Origin: Streptomyces noursei
GTDB lineage: Bacteria; Actinomycetota; Actinomycetes; Streptomycetales; Streptomycetaceae
Direction of reading: 5' to 3'
Assembly: GCF_016917755.1 (NCBI RefSeq)
Contig: NZ_CP070326.1
Coordinates: 9,052,001-9,116,000 of the forward strand
Length of the DNA stretch: 64,000 nucleotides
The notes beneath the pieces were generated by a model. That model made no database searches. It was given only the letters and a program-made list of their open reading frames with translations, and had not been told where the DNA came from. Positions 59,401-64,000 of the stretch are shown piece after piece; position 1 is the first letter of the stretch, and each line of letters starts with the position of its first letter. Both the position numbers and the translations under genes were made by a program.

Positions 59401-59762
59401 CCACGCTGCCGACCTTCTACAAGGACTTCCCGACCGATGTCTCGCCGTTGACCCGTCAGCACCGGGTCGATCCGCGGGTCGCGGAGCGCTGGGACCTGGT
59501 GGCGTTCGGCACCGAGCTGGGCACCGCCTACTCGGAGCTGACCGACCCGGTCGAGCAGCGGCGGCGGTTGACCGCGCAGTCGCTGTTGGCGGCCGGTGGT
59601 GACCCGGAGGCGATGGAGCTGGACGAGGACTTCCTCCAGGCTCTGGAGTACGCGATGCCGCCGACCGGTGGTCTGGGTATCGGTGTGGACCGGTTGGTGA
59701 TGTTCCTGACCGGTCTGTCGATCCGCGAGACGTTGCCGTTCCCGCTGGTGCGGAAGCGCTGA
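56448..59762 (+). CDS. lysX: Bifunctional lysylphosphatidylglycerol synthetase / lysyl-tRNA synthetase LysX
   Basis: 1104 residues. The N-terminal membrane part (about 20-220, at least six helices) is followed by an MprF-type aminoacyl-transferase domain (about 230-540: KAAVTYRVEAGVCLASGDPVGD, NGVMEFMVAQLCAQAGSIGVRRISLNFAVFRSAFEEG). Then comes a class II lysyl-tRNA synthetase: OB-fold from about residue 665, motif 2 FEMGRTFRNEGISYKHNPEFTMLEAYQAFADYD near 856, motif 3 GGLGIGVDRLVM near 1075. It charges tRNA with lysine and transfers it to phosphatidylglycerol, reducing membrane negative charge and giving resistance to cationic peptides. A strong terminator follows. Confidence 0.94.
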   Translation: MSTVQDQDQLTGWRRFRRRVPNGFAILFSLLGLFCALTALIGPLRRTLHSTIYWLDTLTIPVTPNFAYAAFLFLLAAAMTARKRVALWFVVAYMVLNVLADALFLAAGYWEFSFSLVLCAGALVLLLVSHREFYAITRRGAFLRAALVLAGGLVVAVLIGWGLVSLAPGSLESGGGNRLLWAANRVCGGLVGGRIVEGYPPHWIGTLLGLLGALALLNAAAALFRSQRMEAALHGDEEDRIRALLSKYGSQDSLGYFATRRDKAVVFSPSGKAAVTYRVEAGVCLASGDPVGDREAWGPAIDAWLDVAGRYGWQPAVMGASEDGAKAFARAGLGALQLGDEAILHVAQFDLDGRDMRVTRQAVNRVERAGATFRVRRHAELTDTEMQEVIHRADAWRDTETERGFSMALDRLGDEQDGDCLLAEAFDADGNMIALLSFVPWGKDGISLDVMRRDRSAPNGVMEFMVAQLCAQAGSIGVRRISLNFAVFRSAFEEGARIGAGPVLKFWRRLLLFFSRWWQLEALYRSNSKYLPEWYPRFLCYADAGALARIGMASGIAEGFVAVPSLGKLWGKGHKTRVLAPASTAGLPSLDELGLVQAEPATAEEQRERELAALPEQVRVRHRKLERLREAGTDPYPVGVQRTHTLGQVREEHRELAAGTRTGKTVTVAGRVLLTRDHGGVLFAVLRDWSGDLQIAVTRDSGEDLLERFGADVDLGDHVEAEGEVGTSDRGELTVFVTQWRLTAKCLRPLPDKRRGLSDPEARVRQRYVDLVVSPGARETVRARSTAVQALRQGLIDRGYLEVETPMLQQIHGGANARPFHTHINAYDLDLYLRIAPELYLKRLCVGGMEKVFEMGRTFRNEGISYKHNPEFTMLEAYQAFADYDVMLNLTRELIQGAAIAAFGTATARKADKNGRLVEHDISGIWPVKTVYGAISEALGEEVDADTDPDVLRRLCQAASVPVKPEMGRGDVVLEMYERLVEEKTTLPTFYKDFPTDVSPLTRQHRVDPRVAERWDLVAFGTELGTAYSELTDPVEQRRRLTAQSLLAAGGDPEAMELDEDFLQALEYAMPPTGGLGIGVDRLVMFLTGLSIRETLPFPLVRKR

Positions 59763-59778
59763 TCGCGCGGGGTTCCCG

Positions 59779-59820
59779 AGCGCCGGCCGGGCTGGATCTT
59801 CTTCCAGCCCGGCCGGCGCT
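59779..59820. terminator. Strong hairpin between convergent lysX and dehydrogenase genes
   Basis: 18-bp perfect stem (AGCGCCGGCCGGGCTGGA and complement), loop TCTTCT, followed by TTTCGT on the plus strand. Bidirectional terminator. Confidence 0.8.
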
Positions 59821-59831
59821 TTCGTATGGTC

Positions 59832-60857
59832 CTAGGCGTTGGCCTGGTGGTGGAGCGGTTCGCCGCGGAGGTAGCGGCCGACCTCGGCGGCGACGATGTG
59901 CGCGGCCTTGTGGGCGACCTGCTGGCTGCCGCCGGCGATGTGCGGGGTGAGGACGACGCCGGGGGCGGTGAGCAGGCGGGAGCCGGCCGGGACGGGTTCT
60001 TCGGGGAAGACGTCGAAGCCGGCGCCGGCGAGGTGTCCGGTCTCCAGGGCGTCGCAGACCGCGTCGTAGTCGAGGAGCGCGCCGCGGGCGCAGTTGACGA
60101 GGACCGAGCCGCGGGGCATCGCGGCGATCTGGGCGCGGCCGATCATGCCGGTGGTCTCGGGGGTGACCCGGGCGTGCAGGGAGACGATGCGGGAGCGGGT
60201 GAGGAGTTCGTCGAGGGTGGCCTGCTCGGCGAGGCCGGCGAGTGCCTGGGGGCGGACGTAGGGGTCGTGGACGAGGACGTGGGCGCCCATGGCGTGCAGG
60301 ACCTTGGCGACGCGGCTGCCGATGGCGCCGAAGCCGATCAGGCCGATGGTGGTGCCGTCGATCTCGATGCCGCAGTTGTCGTAGTCGTAGTAGTCGCCGC
60401 GCCAGATGCCGTGGCGCAGGTCGGTGTGGGTGTCGCCGACGCCGCGGGCGGCGGCCAGCAGCAGGGTGAGGGTGTGTTCGGCGGTGGCGGTGGCGTTGCG
60501 GCCGGGGGCGTTGCAGACGGCGACGCCGTGGCGGGTGGCGGCTTCGAGGTTGGCGTTGACCGGGCCGCCGCGGCTGGTGCAGAAGAGCTTGAGGTCGGGG
60601 CAGTTGGCGAGGATGCGTTCGGTGAGCGGGCCGTGTTCGGTGACGCAGATCTCGATGCCGCGGAGTGCTTCGATCATGTCGTCCTCGGTGCCGGATGCCT
60701 CGTGGACCTCGGCGACGGGGCCGAAGGGGGTGTGCGGCCAGCCGAACTGGATCTCGCGTATCTCCAGTGGGGTGTCCCCGGCGGCCTTGCGTACGGCCGC
60801 GCTGAAGAGGCCGGGGCGGATGAAGTGGTTGCCGGCGGCGAGGACGGTGGTGGTCAT
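59832..60857 (-). CDS. D-isomer-specific 2-hydroxyacid dehydrogenase
   Basis: 341 residues. NAD-binding loop GLIGFGAIGSRV near residue 170; catalytic Arg in NCARGALLD near residue 254, Glu in FDVFPEEP near residue 283, and His in LTPHIAGGS near residue 307. It interconverts a D-2-hydroxyacid and 2-oxoacid; phosphoglycerate-like substrates are typical. It is the last gene of a minus-strand operon with two FGGY kinases and a histidine phosphatase, suggesting oxidation of a sugar-acid intermediate. ATG 60857 after AGGAG. Confidence 0.9.
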   Translation of the reverse strand: MTTTVLAAGNHFIRPGLFSAAVRKAAGDTPLEIREIQFGWPHTPFGPVAEVHEASGTEDDMIEALRGIEICVTEHGPLTERILANCPDLKLFCTSRGGPVNANLEAATRHGVAVCNAPGRNATATAEHTLTLLLAAARGVGDTHTDLRHGIWRGDYYDYDNCGIEIDGTTIGLIGFGAIGSRVAKVLHAMGAHVLVHDPYVRPQALAGLAEQATLDELLTRSRIVSLHARVTPETTGMIGRAQIAAMPRGSVLVNCARGALLDYDAVCDALETGHLAGAGFDVFPEEPVPAGSRLLTAPGVVLTPHIAGGSQQVAHKAAHIVAAEVGRYLRGEPLHHQANA

Positions 60858-60903
60858 GGGGGGTGTTTCTCCTGGGGTGCGGTGGGTGGGTGGTGGTGGC
60901 TGG

Positions 60904-61530
60904 TCAGGGCAGGGCGGGGGCGGCGGTGAGGGCGGGGGCGTTGAGGCGGAGGAGGGCGGTGTGACCGCCGGTGATGCGGATTTCGGTGAGTGCGCCGTTG
61001 TGGAGTTGGGGGAAGGTGCGGCGGTATTCGGCGAGGGGGATGCCGAGGAGGTGGCAGAGCAGGACGCGGATGAGGGTGGAGTGGGCGACGATCAGGATGC
61101 GGCCGTGCGGCTGGTCGTGGGCGAGTTCGGCGAGGCAGGCTGCGGCGCGTTCCGCGGCGTGGCGGGGGTGTTCGCCGCCGGGTAGGTGGTGCTCGGCGGG
61201 GTCGGCGAGGAAGGCGGCCAGGCTGCGGGGGAAGCGGTGCCGCATGTCGTCGCGGGTCAGGCCCTCGCCTTGGCCGAAGTCGAGTTCGTAGAGCCGTTCG
61301 TCGATGTGGGGGGTGAGGCCGCAGGCGTCGGCGGCGGGGGCGGCGGTGAGGCGGGCGCGGGAGAGGGGGGAGGTCCAGATGGCGGTGAGGTCGGCGGTGG
61401 CGGCCCAGTGGGCGAGGGTCTGGGCCTGTTCGCGGCCGCGGTCGGTGAGCGGGACGTCGGAGCGGCCGGCGTAGCGGTTCTCCGCGTGCCAGACGGTCTC
61501 GCCGTGGCGGACGAGGAGGAAGTCGGTCAC
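60904..61530 (-). CDS. Histidine phosphatase family protein
   Basis: 208 residues. Catalytic phosphohistidine motif LLVRHGETVW at residue 5, Arg/Glu positions in TSPLSRARLTA and LYELDFGQGEG, second His in IVAHSTLIRVLL near residue 150: phosphoglycerate-mutase-like fold. It probably dephosphorylates a sugar phosphate of the same pathway. GTG start overlaps the kinase stop (GTGA), so translation is coupled. Confidence 0.88.
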   Translation of the reverse strand: MTDFLLVRHGETVWHAENRYAGRSDVPLTDRGREQAQTLAHWAATADLTAIWTSPLSRARLTAAPAADACGLTPHIDERLYELDFGQGEGLTRDDMRHRFPRSLAAFLADPAEHHLPGGEHPRHAAERAAACLAELAHDQPHGRILIVAHSTLIRVLLCHLLGIPLAEYRRTFPQLHNGALTEIRITGGHTALLRLNAPALTAAPALP

Positions 61531-63056
61531 TTGGCGGCCCTCCTGAGGGCGTGGTCGGCTACTGCGGGGTCGAGCCAGCCGCGGTGGGTGAGTTCGGTGA
61601 CGAAGCGGTGGTAGGTGGGGAGGTGGCGGGTGGTGCGGTCGGGGGCGGGGCGGATCTCGGTGCCGGGGCGGACCATGGCGGCGGCGGCCTCGGTGAGGGT
61701 GGCGCCGGACGAGGTGGCGGCGAGGACGGCCATGCCGAGGGCGCCTTCGGCGTGTTCGGGGAGGTGGACGGTGCGGCCGAGGACTTCGGCGCGCAGGCGG
61801 CACCAGTAGGTGTTGCGGGCGCCGCCGCCGGTGAAGGTGAGGGGGCCGTCGGTGGGGGCGCCGAGGTGGTCGAGGTAGTCGAAGCAGAGGCGTTCGAGGC
61901 AGGCGACGCCGAGGAGGTAGGCGTGGAACTCGGTGGCGCGGGTGGGGACGTCGCCGAGGATGAAGGGTTCGGCTTCGGGGGCGCGGAAGGGGAAGCGTTC
62001 GCCGCCGGTGGAGACGAGGGGGTAGGCGACGGCGTCGGGGTCGAGGGCGGCGGCCTGGTCGGTGAGGACGTCGAGGTTCTCGCCGTGGAAGTACTGGGAG
62101 ATGACGCCGGCGCCGCTGCTGGAGGCGCCGCCGGGCAGCCAGGTGTCGTCGGGTCCGCGGTGGCAGTAGACGACGCCGGCGGGGTCGCGGATGAGGTGGT
62201 CGCTGCTGCCTTTGAGGACGAGGGTGGTGCCGAGGACGGCGTTCCAGGCGCCGGGGGTGAGGGCGCCGGCGCCGATCTGGGCGGCGCAGCCGTCGGTCAT
62301 GCCGGCGACGATGGTGGTTCCGGTGGGGATGCCGGTGGCGTCGGCGGCTTCGGGGCCGACGGTGCCGAGGACGGTGCCGGGGCGGACGACGTCGGGCAGG
62401 AGGTCGGTGGGGATGCCGAGGGTGTCCATGACCTCGTGGGGCCAGCGTTCGTCGATGAGGTGGTAGCCGGTTTTGAGGGCGTGGCTGGTGTCGCTGGGGA
62501 GTTGGCGGCCGGCGAGTTTCCAGGTGATGAGGTCGACCTGGTGGAGGAGGCGGGTGCCGGTGGCGAGGGCGGGGTCGTGGTCGAGGAGCCAGCGGAGTTT
62601 GGGCAGGGCCCAGGAGGGCGGCATGCTGCGGTAGCCGAGGTCCTGCCAGGTCGGTGCGCCGGCGGTGTTGACGGCTTCGGCCTGGTCGGTGGCGCGGCCG
62701 TCGTCGTACATGAGGGCGGGGGTGCGGGGGGTGCCGTGGGTGTCGGTGAGGAGGAGGGTGCCGGAGGTGCCGTCGATGGCCAGTCCGCGGATCCGGTGGG
62801 TGTCGAGGCCGGCGAGGGCCTCGCGGCAGGCATCGGCGAGCGCGGTCCACCACTGGTGGGGGTCTTGTTCGTGGCGGTTGCCGGTGCGCTTGCTGGTGAG
62901 CGGGCGGGCGGCGGTGGCGAGGAGGGTGCCGGTGCCGTCGACGGCGAGGCAGCGGGCGCTCTGGGTGCCGAGGTCGAGGCCGAGCCAGATGGCGTCGGGG
63001 TCGCCGTGGGGGGCGGGTCCTGGGCCGGTGGGTCCGGGGGCGTGCGGGTCAGACAC
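61527..63056 (-). CDS. FGGY-family carbohydrate kinase 1
   Basis: 509 residues. N-domain WLGLDLGTQSARCLAVDGTG and IRGLAIDGTSGTLLLTD; central VVAGMTDGCAAQIGAGALTPGAWNAVLGTTLVLKG near residue 258; ATP site FTGGGARNTYWCRLRAEVLGRTV near residue 410. It phosphorylates a sugar or sugar alcohol (xylulose-, ribulose- or erythrulose-like); the substrate cannot be read from sequence. GTG 63056 has AGGAGG 5 bases upstream. The start overlaps the preceding kinase by 8 bases. Confidence 0.88.
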   Translation of the reverse strand: MSDPHAPGPTGPGPAPHGDPDAIWLGLDLGTQSARCLAVDGTGTLLATAARPLTSKRTGNRHEQDPHQWWTALADACREALAGLDTHRIRGLAIDGTSGTLLLTDTHGTPRTPALMYDDGRATDQAEAVNTAGAPTWQDLGYRSMPPSWALPKLRWLLDHDPALATGTRLLHQVDLITWKLAGRQLPSDTSHALKTGYHLIDERWPHEVMDTLGIPTDLLPDVVRPGTVLGTVGPEAADATGIPTGTTIVAGMTDGCAAQIGAGALTPGAWNAVLGTTLVLKGSSDHLIRDPAGVVYCHRGPDDTWLPGGASSSGAGVISQYFHGENLDVLTDQAAALDPDAVAYPLVSTGGERFPFRAPEAEPFILGDVPTRATEFHAYLLGVACLERLCFDYLDHLGAPTDGPLTFTGGGARNTYWCRLRAEVLGRTVHLPEHAEGALGMAVLAATSSGATLTEAAAAMVRPGTEIRPAPDRTTRHLPTYHRFVTELTHRGWLDPAVADHALRRAAK

Positions 63057-64000
63057 GGATGCCTCCTGGGGCGGGGTTCTCGGCGGGGTGGTGCGTGGGG
63101 TCGGTGCGACGGGGGGTGGGGGTGGTGGTGCGGGGTGCGGCGGGGGTGGGGCGCCAGGTGGCGGTGGTGCGCCAGCCGGCGGTGCGGGCGAGGCCGCGCC
63201 AGGTGAGGAAGTCGTCGTGGAGCGCGGCGTAGAAGGCGGCGCGCTCGGGGTCGGGGTGCCAGCTGCGCTGCATGTGGACGTACGTGTCGGCGGCGCGGTG
63301 CATGCTGCTTTCGGCTCCGGTGCGGACCAGGCCGGTGAGGAAGGCGCCCTTGGCGCCGATTTCGGTGTCGCCGGAGCGGGCGGTGGGCACGCCGGTGGCG
63401 TCGGCGATCAGTGCGCACCAGGCGTCGCTGTTGGCGCCGCCGCCGCACAGGCGCAGTTCGGTGATGTCGGTGCGGGCGGCGGTCAGGCAGTCGCGCAGGA
63501 CGAGGGAGAGGCCGTCGAAGACGGCGCGGGCGAGGTCGGCGGGGGTGTGGTCGAGGGACAGGCCCCAGAAGGAGCCGCGGGCGGCGGGGTCGAGGAACGG
63601 GGCGCGTTCGCCGGCCGGTGAGAGGTAGGGCAGGAACATCAGTCCGCGGGCGCCGGGTTCGGATTCGAAGGCGAGGCGGGAGAGTTCGGGTGGCCCCGGT
63701 AGGTGCAGCAGGCGGGCGGCCCAGCCAAGGACTTCGGCGCCGTTGAGGGTGGGGAAGGCGCGCAGGACGCGTTCCCGGCCGCGGTAGGCGATGTTGACGC
63801 CGGAGGGTTCGCCGGTGGTGTCGATGCCGGTGCGGACGATTTCGGTGCACAGGGTGGTGCCGAGGATGCTGCATGCCTGGCCGGGGTTGACCACGCCGAC
63901 GCCGCGGGCGGTGGCGGCGATGTCGTAGGGGGCCATGACGACGGGCAGGCCGGCGGGCAGGCCGAGTTGGGCGGCGGCGTCGGTGGTGAGTTCGGCGATC
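63049..64000 (-). CDS. FGGY-family carbohydrate kinase 2 (N-terminus beyond window)
   Basis: The C-terminal about 317 residues are visible and the frame remains open at the window edge. Features: GVGVVNPGQACSILGTTLCTEIV, MFLPYLSPAGERAPFLDPAARGSFWGLSLDH near the middle, and ATP site LRLCGGGANSDAWCALIADATGVPTAR. The last about 40 residues are Pro/Thr/Arg-rich (TPAAPRTTTPTPRRTDPTHHP), an unusual disordered tail for this family. Two adjacent kinases suggest a pathway with two phosphorylations or two related substrates. Confidence 0.87.
   Translation of the reverse strand, partial: IAELTTDAAAQLGLPAGLPVVMAPYDIAATARGVGVVNPGQACSILGTTLCTEIVRTGIDTTGEPSGVNIAYRGRERVLRAFPTLNGAEVLGWAARLLHLPGPPELSRLAFESEPGARGLMFLPYLSPAGERAPFLDPAARGSFWGLSLDHTPADLARAVFDGLSLVLRDCLTAARTDITELRLCGGGANSDAWCALIADATGVPTARSGDTEIGAKGAFLTGLVRTGAESSMHRAADTYVHMQRSWHPDPERAAFYAALHDDFLTWRGLARTAGWRTTATWRPTPAAPRTTTPTPRRTDPTHHPAENPAPGGIRV

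Overview
The window looks like a piece of a Streptomyces (or close actinomycete) chromosome. The DNA is very GC-rich, and third codon positions are almost all G or C. Starts are often GTG, and many genes overlap by ATGA or GTGA. The gene content is typical of the group: conservon-type proteins, an EshA-type encapsulin, LysX, the LutABC lactate system, Tat-exported sugar enzymes and several small membrane proteins. I see no transposase, integrase, CRISPR array, tRNA or rRNA.

Layout. 1-2.0 kb: adenosine deaminase (cut by the window edge) and a UTRA-type GntR regulator, both on the minus strand and linked by two identical 11-bp palindromes. 2.3-6.8 kb: an MHS-type transporter divergent from lutABC (L-lactate oxidation). 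7-13.7 kb: SGNH hydrolase, an ABC exporter divergent from a MarR regulator, and a large FAD/Fe-S D-lactate-type dehydrogenase. 13.7-18.4 kb: secreted alpha-amylase, Tat-exported GH109-like oxidoreductase, DctA. 18.5-23.3 kb: an L,D-transpeptidase lipoprotein and an asymmetric heterodimeric ABC exporter. 23.4-35.8 kb: mostly housekeeping and conserved hypothetical genes, including a Ski2-like helicase, TesB, roadblock and GTPase proteins of a partial conservon, an NCS1 permease and an MpaB-type oxygenase. 36-40.5 kb: SNF2 helicase and SWIM protein pair. 40.7-45.3 kb: YceI protein, homocysteine methyltransferase, polar amino acid ABC uptake system.

46.3-52.1 kb is the most interesting region: acetylxylan esterase, xylulokinase, then two complete Family 2B (EshA-type, HK97-fold with inserted cyclic-nucleotide-binding domain) encapsulin shell genes in tandem. 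The arrangement suggests a two-subunit protein nanocompartment with xylulokinase as the likely cargo. The family is known, and xylulokinase has been predicted from genome surveys as a Family 2B cargo type. What deserves testing here is the twin-shell plus xylulokinase arrangement, the patchwork near-identity of the two shell genes, and their degenerate nucleotide-binding cassettes.

52.4-59.8 kb: Tat-exported peptidoglycan amidase, secreted phosphodiester glycosidase, a small membrane protein, an L,D-transpeptidase that has lost its catalytic domain, and LysX (cell-envelope theme). 59.8-64 kb: a tightly overlapping minus-strand operon of two FGGY sugar kinases, a histidine phosphatase and a D-2-hydroxyacid dehydrogenase; its promoter-proximal end is outside the window.

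All functions are inferred from reading the translated sequences; no database search was possible.
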